64,000 bases of DNA from an uncultured Macellibacteroides sp. (GCF_963667135.1 NZ_OY762974.1:2046001-2110000); one strand, 5' to 3'. Counted from the stretch's first letter, positions 1 through 9,398 are shown. The notes: a model not told the origin generated them from the sequence alone. Translations and numbers: made by a program.

Positions 1-639
1 TTTAAGGTTGTGCTTGCCAGCGGAGATACTAAGTTCGCCGAATCTGCTTCTGCCCGTAAGGCAGAGATCGAATATATGCAGGAAGATTACGTGGCTGCAC
101 TCGAAAGTTTTAAACATTTAAAGGCTGTTGCAGAAAGTAAGGATAATAAGGATGCGGCTAAACTAGGTATAATGCGTTGTGCCCAATATACGGGCAAACA
201 TCAGGATGCTCTTTCAGGAGCCGAGGAATTGCTGAAGGATCCGAAGCTATCACCCGAACTGAGTGCGGAAGCCCGTTATATTCGTGCAAAGGCAAACATT
301 GCATTGAAGCAACCGGCAAAAGCGATGACCGATTTGCAGACAATCAGCAAAGATACCCGTACGGTCCATGGAGCCGAAGCCAAATATTTGTTGTCTCAAT
401 TGTATTTCAATAATAAGGAAAATGCCAAGGCTGAGAAGGAACTGATGAATTTTATCGAGAATGGAACGCCTCATCAGTATTGGCTGGCACGTGGCTTTAT
501 ATTATTGGCGGATATATATATTAGTCAGAATGATGACTTCCAGGCTCGTCAGTATCTGACCAGTTTGCAGAATAATTATAAGGGTACGGATGATATTGCC
601 GGAATGATCGAGAACAGATTGAGTAAATTAAAGAAATAA
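1..639 (+). CDS. TPR-repeat protein, C-terminal part (5' end outside window)
   Basis: The frame is open from the first base, so this is the C-terminal 212 residues of a longer protein. The visible part is helical, with alternating A/L/Y residues typical of tetratricopeptide repeats (for example the stretches around AEYMQEDYVAALESFKHL-like and YIRAKANIALKQPAKAMTDL). TPR proteins are protein-protein interaction scaffolds; in Bacteroidota, large envelope TPR proteins often sit next to outer-membrane barrels. It ends 8 bases before the barrel gene at 648, which suggests one operon. The specific function is not recognisable. Confidence 0.75.
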   Translation, partial: FKVVLASGDTKFAESASARKAEIEYMQEDYVAALESFKHLKAVAESKDNKDAAKLGIMRCAQYTGKHQDALSGAEELLKDPKLSPELSAEARYIRAKANIALKQPAKAMTDLQTISKDTRTVHGAEAKYLLSQLYFNNKENAKAEKELMNFIENGTPHQYWLARGFILLADIYISQNDDFQARQYLTSLQNNYKGTDDIAGMIENRLSKLKK

Positions 640-647
640 GAATAGGG

Positions 648-2438
648 ATGAAAGCTATATATAATGTAAAAGCCCTCTGCCTTGTGGTAGCATTAAGTAC
701 TGCAGCAACGGGATATGCGCAGGAAGATAAGACGAAAGCTAATGATGTGAACCGTGAAATGACCCTCGAACGGGAATACGATCCATCGGTTCAGGATGCA
801 TCTAAGGTGAATACCTTGCCGAAGGTAAAAGAGCCAGTTGTAAAAAAGATGCCGATCGATTACAGTTCTTTTGCTGTAGCCACTGATCCTCAGCAGGAGA
901 TTTCTTTGTTGGGATCAGGCAATATTATGACTGAGATTCCTTTTAGTAAAAAGCGTGGTTATTTGAATCTCGGTGTAGGAAACTATATGAACCTGAATGG
1001 AGATCTGGGATATCATATACTTAGTACCGAAAAAGATAAACTAAATTTCTTTGTATCTCATCGATCCACGAATGGTGAGATTAAATACCTCCAAAATGAG
1101 GAGAAGCAGAAAGCGAAGCTGAATAGTAACCTCGGAGGAATTAACTTCGAACATGAGTACGAAAAGCTTGCATTAAAGCTTGGCTTTGGAGTGGATTTTA
1201 CAAGGTTTAACTACTATGGGTATTTTGAACCTTATTTTTCTGATGGAGTTTTCTACCCGGATATAGCATACGGGTCACTTGTGGACTACGATAAAAATCA
1301 GTCAAATACAACTGTAGGAGGTATGATTGGATTTGAATCCAAAGGACATGGACCTTTTGAGTATGCCCTGGACCTGGATTTCAAACGTTTTTCTAATAAG
1401 TATGGCATGACTGGAGGTTTCGGTGGTATTAAAGAAAATACATTTGGAGCTGAGTTCGATGTTAACAGCGAATTTAACGGGGGAATGAAGATTGGAGTAG
1501 AGGGTAAGCTTGAGTATTTTAATTATGGTGAAACAGATGCAGAAACTACTGAGCCGTTTGAAAGGAATAATCATGCAGAAGCCACGCTGAGTCCTTATTT
1601 GAAAACTGACGGAGAAAACTGGAATCTGCGTCTGGGCGCCAATACAATGATCATTACTGGTGAGGAAAAAAAGATATTCTTTTCTCCTAATATTACAGCC
1701 GATGTGGAGTTGGCTCCTAAGACCGTTTTATATGCTTCTGCCACAGGAGAGGCTCGGGCAAACAGTGCTTACGAAATATCTCGTATAAACCGTTACATCA
1801 ATCCTGATTTGGTTCTTGAAGCATCCCGTACCTGGATGGATGGAATCGTTGGAATCAAAAGCGGAGCAGGTCCCGGCTTTTGGTTTGATGTATTTGGCGG
1901 TTATAAAATAACAGACAACGAACATTTTTTCATACCTCAAAATACCTTGTATGCTAAGTTCGGAAATGTCAGCAATGTAGCTTATTACGATGCGAAATTG
2001 TTCCGGGGAGGGTTGACTGTGAAATACAGTTATCAACAACTTTTCAACATATCGTTGAAGGGTGTTTATAACTCGTGGACAGTGAATGAAAGAGAGAGTG
2101 AGGAAGCTGAAGGAGAGGGCGAAGCTGTGATTACAGATATCAAGGCATTTGGCAAACCAAAAACAGAATTATTTGGTGAGATATCGGTAAACCCTATGGA
2201 GAATATTACCCTTTCTATGGATTACTATCTGGGAACAGGCCGATACACCCATTTCAATGGTTCAACCATTAAAATGGATAATATCAATGAATTGAATATG
2301 AAAGGAACTTATCAGCTAAACGATACTTTTGGAGCTTATATCAAGTTTAATAATCTACTTTTCCAAAAGTATGAGCTTGTTTACGGCTATCCTCAACAAG
2401 GATTCAATGCCATGGTTGGCATCAACCTTAATTTTTAA
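648..2438 (+). CDS. Outer-membrane beta-barrel protein (TonB receptor-like, no specific substrate)
   Basis: 596 residues with a signal peptide (hydrophobic core about residues 8-22, ending TGYAQ). The body shows alternating hydrophobic/polar beta strands with many aromatic residues, and the last residue is Phe (GINLNF), the usual signal for BAM-mediated barrel insertion. No clear plug domain or TonB box is visible, so it may be a barrel-only protein. The start follows directly on the TPR gene (8-base gap), so the two probably work together in the envelope. A strong terminator follows at 2470. The transported substrate, if any, cannot be told from the sequence. Confidence 0.7.
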   Translation: MKAIYNVKALCLVVALSTAATGYAQEDKTKANDVNREMTLEREYDPSVQDASKVNTLPKVKEPVVKKMPIDYSSFAVATDPQQEISLLGSGNIMTEIPFSKKRGYLNLGVGNYMNLNGDLGYHILSTEKDKLNFFVSHRSTNGEIKYLQNEEKQKAKLNSNLGGINFEHEYEKLALKLGFGVDFTRFNYYGYFEPYFSDGVFYPDIAYGSLVDYDKNQSNTTVGGMIGFESKGHGPFEYALDLDFKRFSNKYGMTGGFGGIKENTFGAEFDVNSEFNGGMKIGVEGKLEYFNYGETDAETTEPFERNNHAEATLSPYLKTDGENWNLRLGANTMIITGEEKKIFFSPNITADVELAPKTVLYASATGEARANSAYEISRINRYINPDLVLEASRTWMDGIVGIKSGAGPGFWFDVFGGYKITDNEHFFIPQNTLYAKFGNVSNVAYYDAKLFRGGLTVKYSYQQLFNISLKGVYNSWTVNERESEEAEGEGEAVITDIKAFGKPKTELFGEISVNPMENITLSMDYYLGTGRYTHFNGSTIKMDNINELNMKGTYQLNDTFGAYIKFNNLLFQKYELVYGYPQQGFNAMVGINLNF

Positions 2439-2469
2439 TTACACGATTTACTTCAAGTGATTATATAAT

Positions 2470-2507
2470 AAGGGGAGCTTCATTAGTGAAAGCTCCCCTT
2501 GTCTTTT
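2470..2507 (+). terminator. Rho-independent terminator of the TPR/barrel operon
   Basis: An 11-bp perfect stem (AAGGGGAGCTT at 2470-2480 with its complement at 2490-2500) and a 9-nt loop, followed by a T-rich tract. It lies 31 bases after the barrel stop codon. Confidence 0.85.
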
Positions 2508-2556
2508 GATTTTGGGATTTGTTATATGTTGTTTAACATGTTTTATGGGAAAAAGA

Positions 2557-2588
2557 CTTGACAAACCTTTGTGGAGACTGTATCTTTG
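2557..2588 (+). promoter_or_regulatory. Orphan Bacteroidota-type promoter
   Basis: CTTG at 2557-2560 is followed after 20 nt by TATCTTTG at 2581-2588, matching the -33/-7 consensus (TTTG, about 19 nt, TAnnTTTG). It points rightward, but no plus-strand gene follows until 5164. The only thing ahead is a hairpin and a terminator (to 2697), then the 3' end of a minus-strand gene. Confidence 0.5.
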
Positions 2589-2593
2589 CATCG

Positions 2594-2697
2594 TGGTTTT
2601 TTCATAATAGTATTAGATTTAAGGTTAACAAAGTTTGGTTAGGGGATGTCGGGAGACATCCTTTAATTGTTTATAGGGGATTCATATCCCTTTTTTT
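2594..2697 (+). ncRNA. Candidate small RNA, about 105 nt
   Basis: Bounded by the promoter at 2557-2588 and a terminator. It contains a perfect 7-bp hairpin (GGATGTC 2644-2650, loop GGGA, GACATCC 2655-2661), and it ends in a stem of about 7 bp (2675-2681 with 2686-2692, loop TCAT) running into seven Ts at 2691-2697. No start codon opens a convincing frame. It does not resemble 6S, SRP RNA or tmRNA as I know them. The 3' end abuts the stop codon of the minus-strand gene at 2696. This is an inference from signals only. Confidence 0.4.
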
Positions 2698-4717
2698 ATT
2701 TTGCAGGCTCCAGTAACCAAGTCAGATTAAACCGATAATGCAAGCGGCTACTTACTAAATGAATTACATTGTCGGGACTTTGTGTCGCGGCTAAATATCC
2801 CCGGGGTTCTGCATGGGTGGCATCCATCTCAAAAGCTCCAGTCCACGCTCCTCCATTCAGAAAACGATAGGTTCCGTCAGTAATCAGTTTCTTTATCGGC
2901 CAGGTTTTTCCTTCGTCGAAAGAAAGCGCGGCATACATTCCGTAACCCCTTACTGATTTACCAGAAGCATTTGTGAATAGCAACCCTCTATCTTCTTTTT
3001 TTGTCCGTATAGGGTGATCAGTAAATGAAATCAATAATAATGGACCTTCCTGCAGTCGTAAGAAAACAAGTCGTTGTCCTCCGTCTATTGGAGGAAATTC
3101 TGAGGCGGAATAAGTCCAGCTTTTTCCCATGTCTTTCGAAATACTCATCGGCATTCTCAACAAACCAGTGGAGTCGGGGATACTGTTTCCTCTAGCAAGT
3201 GCCATCAGATCTCCGTTCATCAGTTGAACAATGCCTGTATGAATTCCTGCAATTGTTGAACCATTTCCATTTTGTTTAAATTCGGAAGGTTTCCCATCCC
3301 ATGGGTCTAGCCAAGTTTTTCCATGATCCTTACTAATATGAATAGCAGCCCCGTCGTTACTACCAGGTCCAGCGTCGCAAGCCTGAATAAACCAACCCTC
3401 CCTGGTTTTTATAGTCCCTGCAATAACCTGGTGCCGTTTAGTATGTTCCTTTGCAATGATCTCAGGTTTTGACCAACTAGCCCCATTGTCTGTACTTTCC
3501 CTTTTCACCATGGCCAGATTTTGCCAATCTCCAGACGCTTCCATGCCATTTATATGAAATAACTTTCCCTGTCCATCATTAAATATAGCAGAACCTGTCA
3601 TATTTCGGTCGGGAACTTTAAAGAACAGGGACGCTTCATCCCATTCCGATTGCCCGTTACGTAGTCGCGAGCACAACACAACCATATCTCTTCCATTCTC
3701 TTCTTCGGCGGAAAACCATATGGCAAGCAAATCACCATTGCTACACCAGGTTATGGCCGGCTGATGGTTATGCTTGTAAAACGGAGTTCCGGAATTACAT
3801 GATGGCTGAATTACAAAAGGTACAGGTTTCATGAACAAAGGCTTTTTGTTTGACCTCTTTTCCCATATCTCTTTCTTTTGTGAAATAGAATTGTCCACGA
3901 TGGTATATTCTGAAGATTCAAGTGGTGCAGTTGAGGGAAACTCAGCAAGTACTACCCTGAATCCAGTTTGAGAATGCTTGTCGTCTGGAATCATAGCCAG
4001 CCGGTTGGCTGATCGGAGAAACTTTTCCGGTGTATTATGACTTCCTCCCCGGGTTACACGGAAAGAACCATCGTCCATTCCAACCGGATCAGTCTGATCT
4101 TTTGCGGAGTAAGGACCGTACCAATCGAGGCACCATTCTTCAACATTTCCATGCATATCGTACAAACCGAATGCATTTGCCGGCGTCTGTCCTACAAGAA
4201 GCGATACCTGCTTAAGGTCGCGGGCTGTCTGCTGATTCTTTTGATAGACTCCCGGTAGTCCGTCGTCCATTGAAAAGGTGAGATAGCTTCCCGCCCTGCA
4301 GGCATATTCCCATTCGGATTCAGTCGGCAATCGATAAGTTTTACCTTCTTTTTTGCTTAGCCATTTGCAGTAGTTTACCGCATCGTAATAGCTTACAAAA
4401 ACGACTGCTTCGTCGTCGAGCAACGACAATCCGTTTTTTCCCCGAAAGAATTTATGAGAAGGATCAAAAGCTTCATATTGTGCATTTGTGATTTCAGTTG
4501 CCGACATTTTGAAAGGGCTGGTAAGTGTTACTTTGTGGATTGGCGCTTCATCGTAATTAATACCTAATCCTTCACTTCCCATATAGAAGAAGCCAGCCGG
4601 AATATCGATCAACTGAATATCAACAGGAGAAGACTGCTGGCTGTACAGAAGCTGACTGGCCAAAAGCAATGAAACTGTTATCCATCTCTTATGTAGTGCT
4701 TTAATAGAGGAAGTCAT
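2696..4717 (-). CDS. Secreted SUMF1-like / sialidase (BNR) fusion protein
   Basis: 673 residues with a signal peptide (about 1-27). Residues about 35-258 form a formylglycine-generating-enzyme-like (SUMF1/PF03781-type) fold: IPAGFFYMGS, the EITNAQYEAF region, LPTESEWEYACRAG, GLYDMHGNVEEWCLDWY and RGGS at 223-226 followed by TGFRVV. The position near RGGS...RSANR carries no Cys pair, so sulfatase-activating chemistry is unlikely. Residues about 300-668 are a sialidase-like beta-propeller with four Asp boxes: STDNGASW 408, SKDHGKTW 462, SKDMGKSW 527, SFDEGKTW 599. The likely role is periplasmic or surface glycan handling. A small TPR gene lies 10 bases upstream, probably co-transcribed. Whether it cleaves sialic acid or another sugar is unknown. 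Confidence 0.75.
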   Translation of the reverse strand: MTSSIKALHKRWITVSLLLASQLLYSQQSSPVDIQLIDIPAGFFYMGSEGLGINYDEAPIHKVTLTSPFKMSATEITNAQYEAFDPSHKFFRGKNGLSLLDDEAVVFVSYYDAVNYCKWLSKKEGKTYRLPTESEWEYACRAGSYLTFSMDDGLPGVYQKNQQTARDLKQVSLLVGQTPANAFGLYDMHGNVEEWCLDWYGPYSAKDQTDPVGMDDGSFRVTRGGSHNTPEKFLRSANRLAMIPDDKHSQTGFRVVLAEFPSTAPLESSEYTIVDNSISQKKEIWEKRSNKKPLFMKPVPFVIQPSCNSGTPFYKHNHQPAITWCSNGDLLAIWFSAEEENGRDMVVLCSRLRNGQSEWDEASLFFKVPDRNMTGSAIFNDGQGKLFHINGMEASGDWQNLAMVKRESTDNGASWSKPEIIAKEHTKRHQVIAGTIKTREGWFIQACDAGPGSNDGAAIHISKDHGKTWLDPWDGKPSEFKQNGNGSTIAGIHTGIVQLMNGDLMALARGNSIPDSTGLLRMPMSISKDMGKSWTYSASEFPPIDGGQRLVFLRLQEGPLLLISFTDHPIRTKKEDRGLLFTNASGKSVRGYGMYAALSFDEGKTWPIKKLITDGTYRFLNGGAWTGAFEMDATHAEPRGYLAATQSPDNVIHLVSSRLHYRFNLTWLLEPAK

Positions 4718-4727
4718 GCGCAGTGGA

Positions 4728-4991
4728 TTAATGATTATACATGTCTTTATTATAGAAATTCATGATTTTCATCATCATCGAATGCGCCATGTGTGCCGGA
4801 CTATCAGGATTAATCGCCATAGCTTCAAGGTAGTTGTTAATAGCCAATTGCATATCTCCCTTTTTGCGCCAGGCATTCCCCTTTAGGTAAAAAGCTTCAT
4901 CGTTTTGAGGATTTGCAGCGATTATTTCGTCAAGCAAGCGAATGGCTTCTTCAATATTGCCATCCAGTATAAGTTGTTTTATTTTATCCAT
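4728..4991 (-). CDS. Small TPR protein
   Basis: 87 residues starting at MDKIKQLILDGN; an in-frame ATG 21 bases further upstream is possible but gives an atypical N-terminus. It contains about two TPR units (residues about 4-35 and 36-70, with EAFYLKGNAWRKKGDMQLAI as the clearest) and a His/Met-rich tail. No signal peptide is seen, so it is likely cytoplasmic. It ends 10 bases before the SUMF1/sialidase gene, suggesting an operon. No function beyond protein binding can be inferred. Confidence 0.7.
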   Translation of the reverse strand: MDKIKQLILDGNIEEAIRLLDEIIAANPQNDEAFYLKGNAWRKKGDMQLAINNYLEAMAINPDSPAHMAHSMMMKIMNFYNKDMYNH

Positions 4992-5124
4992 ATACGATAT
5001 ATTTATTCGCAAAGGTATAAATTCCGGAACAAAAACAACGAAATCATATTACTTTGCAAGGGTTCTGATTTGTATCAAAAGTTTGTTTTTTTATTGATTT
5101 AGTGGGTTTTCGTAAATTATTATG

Positions 5125-5132
5125 TAAGTTTG
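5125..5132 (+). promoter_or_regulatory. -7 box of topA promoter
   Basis: TAAGTTTG, a perfect TAnnTTTG match, ends 31 bases before the topA ATG. A clear TTTG at the expected -33 distance is not seen. Confidence 0.45.
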
Positions 5133-5163
5133 TACCCGATTTCGAACGAGAAAGCAGATAAAT

Positions 5164-7506
5164 ATGCATAAAAACCTGGTAATAGTAGAATCTCCGGCTA
5201 AGGCTAAGACTATCGAGAAATTTCTTGGAAAAGATTTTAAGGTAATGTCAAGTTATGGTCATATCCGTGATTTAAATCCTAAAGATTTCAGTATTGATAT
5301 AGAAAATAACTACCTGCCGAAGTACATAGTACCTTCGGATAAGAAGAAGTTGGTTTCCGAGTTAAAGAGTGAAGCCAAGAAAGCCGAACAGGTTTGGTTA
5401 GCATCCGATGAGGACCGCGAAGGAGAGGCTATATCATGGCATTTGTATGAAGTATTAGGCCTAAAACCAGATAATACGAAACGAATTGTTTTTCATGAAA
5501 TTACTAAAACAGCAATTCTGCATGCTATTGAAACACCCCGTGAAATTAATCAGAATCTGGTGGATGCCCAACAGGCCCGACGGGTTCTTGACCGTATCGT
5601 GGGGTTTGAGCTTTCTCCGGTTTTATGGCGTAAAGTTAAGCCTTCATTATCTGCTGGTCGTGTTCAATCTGTCACAGTACGTCTAATTGTTGAACGCGAA
5701 AGAGAAATTCATTCTTTTGTAAGTGAAGCTGCCTATCGTGTTATAGCCAATTTTATTTTGCCTGATGGTACAACGGTTCTTAAGGCAGAACTAAATAAAA
5801 GGTTAAAAACGAAAGAAGAAGTAATAAACTTACTGAATCTATGCAAAACAGCATCCTTTCAGATTGATGATATCGCAAAAAAACCGGTTAAAAAATCGCC
5901 GGCAGCACCTTTTACAACGTCAACGCTTCAGCAAGAGGCTTCCCGAAAATTGGGTTACTCGGTTTCACAAACCATGATGATTGCTCAGAAGTTGTATGAA
6001 TCAGGATTCATTACCTATATGCGTACCGACTCGTTCAATTTAAGTGATCTGGCTTTAGGTACTTCAAAAGAGGAGATTTTAAGTTCATATGGGGAGAAAT
6101 ATTATAAATTCCGTCAGTATCATACTAAAAGTAAAGGTGCTCAGGAGGCTCACGAAGCGATTCGTCCTACCTACGTCAATAAAGTTGATGCGGGAGGAAC
6201 TGCCCAGGAGAAGAAGTTGTATGAACTGATTCGGAAAAGAACTCTGGCGTCTCAGATGGCGGATGCAGAGTTGGAACGAACAACTATTTCTGTTGGAATT
6301 TCAGGGCAAAAAGAGAAATTTGTTGCTACAGGCGAAGTAATTGTTTTTGACGGATTTTTGCAAGTTTATCGCGAAAGTCTGGATGATGAAAGCGAAAAGG
6401 AACAAGAAAATGGTCTCTTGCCAGCTGTTGAAATGAATGCAGTGCTTAACTTGGATGAAGTAAAAGCAACCGAACGGTTTACGCAACGTCCACCTCGATA
6501 TACAGAAGCAAGTTTGGTCCGCAGGCTAGAAGAACTGGGTATAGGTCGTCCATCTACTTATGCGCCAACCATTCAAACTGTCCAAAACCGGGAATATGTT
6601 GTGAAAGGGGACAAGCCCGGCGAAGAAAGAAATTTTACTGCTATTGCTCTGAAGAAAGGTAAGATTACCGAGTCTTTGAAGAGCGAGATGGTGGGAGCCG
6701 ACCGCAATAAGTTAATGCCAACTGATATTGGAATAGTGGTAAACGATTTCCTAATGGAGTATTTCCCCAATATACTTGATTATAACTTTACAGCCAACGT
6801 AGAGAAAGAGTTCGACTCCATTGCAGACGGAGAAATGATTTGGACTAGCGTTATTGATAACTTTTATAAATTGTTCCATCCGATTGTAGAAGCTACATCG
6901 GCTATAAAAACTGAACATAAAGTTGGAGAAAGAGCGCTCGGTATAGATCCCAAAAGCGGAAAGCCTGTTTTTGTTAAAATAGGTCGCTTCGGTCCGGTTG
7001 CTCAGATGGGACAGGCGTTCCCGGATGATAAAGACGCTCCGAAACCTTCATTTGCCTCTTTGTTGAAAGAACAGTCTATAGAGACTATCACCCTCGATGA
7101 AGCAATAAAGCTTTTTGACCTACCCAGAACGATTGGCGAATTTGAAGATAAAGAAATTACAGCTGCTATTGGGCGTTTTGGACCTTTCCTTCGTCATGAC
7201 GGTAAGTTTGTTACTATCCCAAAGGAGTTTAGCCCATACACAATTTCGCTGGAAGATTCGGTTGAACTTATAAAAAACAAACGTATTCAGGAAGAACAAC
7301 GTTTTATAAAGTCTTTCGAAGAAGAACCGGAACTGCAGATACTGAATGGCCGTTTTGGTGCCTATATTGCCTATAAGAAAAGCAATTATAAAATTCCGAA
7401 AGGAACAGAGCCAATTAGTCTGACATTGGAACAGTGCATGAAGATTATAGAAGATACGCCAGAAAAGAAAACAACAAAGAAGCGTACTACACGCAAAAAA
7501 GCATAA
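5164..7506 (+). CDS. topA: DNA topoisomerase I
   Basis: 780 residues; relaxes negatively supercoiled DNA by single-strand cleavage. The N-terminal Toprim domain is clear (NLVIVESPAKAKTIEKFLG at 4-22; acidic DEDREGE at 82-88). The active-site Tyr is Y285 in FITYMRTDS. RPPRYTEASLVRRLEELGIGRPSTY is the conserved core. The C-terminus lacks Cys4 zinc ribbons and instead carries repeated GRFGP-type modules (about 655, 714, 761) and a Lys/Thr/Arg-rich tail, the usual form in Bacteroidota. It stands alone on the plus strand and is followed by a strong bidirectional terminator. Confidence 0.97.
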   Translation: MHKNLVIVESPAKAKTIEKFLGKDFKVMSSYGHIRDLNPKDFSIDIENNYLPKYIVPSDKKKLVSELKSEAKKAEQVWLASDEDREGEAISWHLYEVLGLKPDNTKRIVFHEITKTAILHAIETPREINQNLVDAQQARRVLDRIVGFELSPVLWRKVKPSLSAGRVQSVTVRLIVEREREIHSFVSEAAYRVIANFILPDGTTVLKAELNKRLKTKEEVINLLNLCKTASFQIDDIAKKPVKKSPAAPFTTSTLQQEASRKLGYSVSQTMMIAQKLYESGFITYMRTDSFNLSDLALGTSKEEILSSYGEKYYKFRQYHTKSKGAQEAHEAIRPTYVNKVDAGGTAQEKKLYELIRKRTLASQMADAELERTTISVGISGQKEKFVATGEVIVFDGFLQVYRESLDDESEKEQENGLLPAVEMNAVLNLDEVKATERFTQRPPRYTEASLVRRLEELGIGRPSTYAPTIQTVQNREYVVKGDKPGEERNFTAIALKKGKITESLKSEMVGADRNKLMPTDIGIVVNDFLMEYFPNILDYNFTANVEKEFDSIADGEMIWTSVIDNFYKLFHPIVEATSAIKTEHKVGERALGIDPKSGKPVFVKIGRFGPVAQMGQAFPDDKDAPKPSFASLLKEQSIETITLDEAIKLFDLPRTIGEFEDKEITAAIGRFGPFLRHDGKFVTIPKEFSPYTISLEDSVELIKNKRIQEEQRFIKSFEEEPELQILNGRFGAYIAYKKSNYKIPKGTEPISLTLEQCMKIIEDTPEKKTTKKRTTRKKA

Positions 7507-7511
7507 TAAAC

Positions 7512-7548
7512 AAAAAGGGAGTCCAATATATGGACTCCCTTTTTGTTT
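7512..7548. terminator. Bidirectional terminator between topA and argS
   Basis: A 14-bp perfect stem (7512-7525 with 7531-7544), loop ATATA; the A-run on the left and T-run on the right make it usable from both directions. It lies between two convergent genes. Confidence 0.9.
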
Positions 7549-7562
7549 ATTAGTAAAAAGGA

Positions 7563-9356
7563 TTACATCCTTTCCGGAACATCAATCCCCAGCAACGACA
7601 TCCCTGATTTTACAACCTTGGCCACGTTGGAAGACAACACAAGTCGGAATGCTTTAACTTCAGAATTCTCTTCACGTAGAATAGAGAAGTCGTGGTAGAA
7701 CTGGTTGTATTCCTTTACCAGATCGTAAATATAGTTGGCAACGATAGCCGGGCTATATTCGCTACCTGCTTCTTTTATCACCGAAGCAAAGTCGGCTGTA
7801 AGCTGTATCAGTCCTTCTTCTTTTTCAGAAAGAGATATGGATCCAGGAAGTTCTGCCGGTAGCACGATACCTTGTTCGGCTGCTTTGCGTAATACAGAAC
7901 AGATGCGTGCGTATGTATATTGAATGAAAGGTCCGGTATTTCCGTTAAAGTCTATTGATTCCTTGGGATTGAAGGTCATGTTTTTCCGGGGATCGACTTT
8001 CAGCATAAAATATTTCAGTGAACCGAGACCTACCATGGAAACAATCCTTTCAGCTTCGTCTGGTGTCAATCCATCAAGCTTACCCAGCTCCTGCGATATT
8101 TCACGTGCAGTCGAAACCATTTCTTCCATTAAATCGTCTGCATCAACCACTGTTCCTTCACGGCTCTTCATTTTTCCTTCGGGTAACTCAACCATTCCAT
8201 AAGAGAAATGAACCAGTCCTTTTCCGAATTCAAAACCAAGCTTATCCAATAAAATAGAAAGAACCTGGAAATGGTAGTTTTGTTCGTTACCCACCACATA
8301 AATCATTTTGTTGATCGGATAATCGTCGAAGCGAAGTTTGGCAGTACCAATATCTTGAGTCATATATACAGAAGTGCCGTCTGCGCGGAGTAGTAGTTTC
8401 TCATCCAGACCGTCTCCGGTTAGATCTGCCCAAACGGATCCGTCTTCCCGGCGATAGAAAACTCCTTTCTCCAATCCTTCCAGTACTTTACCCTTTCCTT
8501 CGAGGTACGTTTGAGATTCGTAGTAAATCTTATCAAAGTTTACACCCATGCGCTTGTAAGTTTCGTCGAAGCCGGCATATACCCAGCTATTCATCATCGA
8601 CCATAAAGCGACTACCTCTTTATCTCCTGCTTCCCATTTTAGCAACATTTCACGGGCTTCTGCCATCAAAGAAGACCGGGCTTCAGACTCTTCTTTTGTC
8701 AGTCCGTTAGATTGCAATTCAGCAAGCTCTTGTTTGTATTTTTTATCAAATAGAACGTAAAAATCCCCAATAAGATGATCTCCTTTTTTGCCTGCAGACT
8801 CGGGAGTAATCCCTTCGCCCCACTTTTGCCAGGCAAGCATTGACTTACAAATGTGGATTCCACGATCGTTTACAATATTTGTTTTAACTACCTTGTTACC
8901 ATTGGCTTTCATTATCTCAGCAAGACTGTAACCCAGAAGATTATTTCTTACATGTCCAAGGTGAAGCGGTTTGTTCGTATTTGGTGAAGAGTATTCAATC
9001 ATTACCAACGGTGAAGTTTCCGTTATTTCTTTCTTTCCGAACTCAGGCTGTGCGTTGATTGTGTTAAGCAAATCAATCCAGCAAGAAGAAGAAATCGTAA
9101 GGTTCAAGAATCCCTTAATAACATTAAACGCAGCAATAGCGGGCTCTTTTTTAAGAAGATATTCTCCCAAAGCCTGTGCAGTCTGTTCGGGCGACTTTCT
9201 TGAAATCTTTAAAAAAGGAAATACAACCAGGGTGAGATGCCCTTTAAATTCTTTCTTTGTTTTTCCTAACTGAATCTGAGTTGTTTCGATGTCTGCTCCG
9301 TAGAGTTCTTTTACTCCGGATACAATTGCACTTGTAATCTGTTGTTCGATGACCAT
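7563..9356 (-). CDS. argS: Arginyl-tRNA synthetase
   Basis: 597 residues from MVIEQQITSAI; charges tRNA-Arg with arginine. The N-terminal tRNA-binding domain is followed by the HIGH-type motif HLGH in NTNKPLHLGHVRNN, a KMSK-like GKMKSREG, and a C-terminal DALR anticodon-binding domain (QYTYARICSVLRK onward, ending GMSLLGIDVPERM). The frame is open further upstream (to 9446), but that extension runs through the promoter box at 9391-9398 and into the HU terminator, so the ATG at 9356 is the start. No Shine-Dalgarno is present. Confidence 0.97.
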   Translation of the reverse strand: MVIEQQITSAIVSGVKELYGADIETTQIQLGKTKKEFKGHLTLVVFPFLKISRKSPEQTAQALGEYLLKKEPAIAAFNVIKGFLNLTISSSCWIDLLNTINAQPEFGKKEITETSPLVMIEYSSPNTNKPLHLGHVRNNLLGYSLAEIMKANGNKVVKTNIVNDRGIHICKSMLAWQKWGEGITPESAGKKGDHLIGDFYVLFDKKYKQELAELQSNGLTKEESEARSSLMAEAREMLLKWEAGDKEVVALWSMMNSWVYAGFDETYKRMGVNFDKIYYESQTYLEGKGKVLEGLEKGVFYRREDGSVWADLTGDGLDEKLLLRADGTSVYMTQDIGTAKLRFDDYPINKMIYVVGNEQNYHFQVLSILLDKLGFEFGKGLVHFSYGMVELPEGKMKSREGTVVDADDLMEEMVSTAREISQELGKLDGLTPDEAERIVSMVGLGSLKYFMLKVDPRKNMTFNPKESIDFNGNTGPFIQYTYARICSVLRKAAEQGIVLPAELPGSISLSEKEEGLIQLTADFASVIKEAGSEYSPAIVANYIYDLVKEYNQFYHDFSILREENSEVKAFRLVLSSNVAKVVKSGMSLLGIDVPERM

Positions 9357-9390
9357 ATTCTTCAGGCTATATGTTCGTTTTATTTTTGTG

Positions 9391-9398
9391 CAAAGATA
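9391..9398 (-). promoter_or_regulatory. argS: -7 box of argS promoter
   Basis: On the minus strand it reads TATCTTTG, 34 bases before the argS ATG. It decides the start codon: any upstream start would precede transcription. Confidence 0.5.

Noticed and set aside
2696-4717. Active formylglycine-generating enzyme
   Set aside because: The SUMF1 fold is recognisable, but the catalytic Cys pair is missing; the conserved C-terminal segment reads RGGSHNTPEKFLRSANR.
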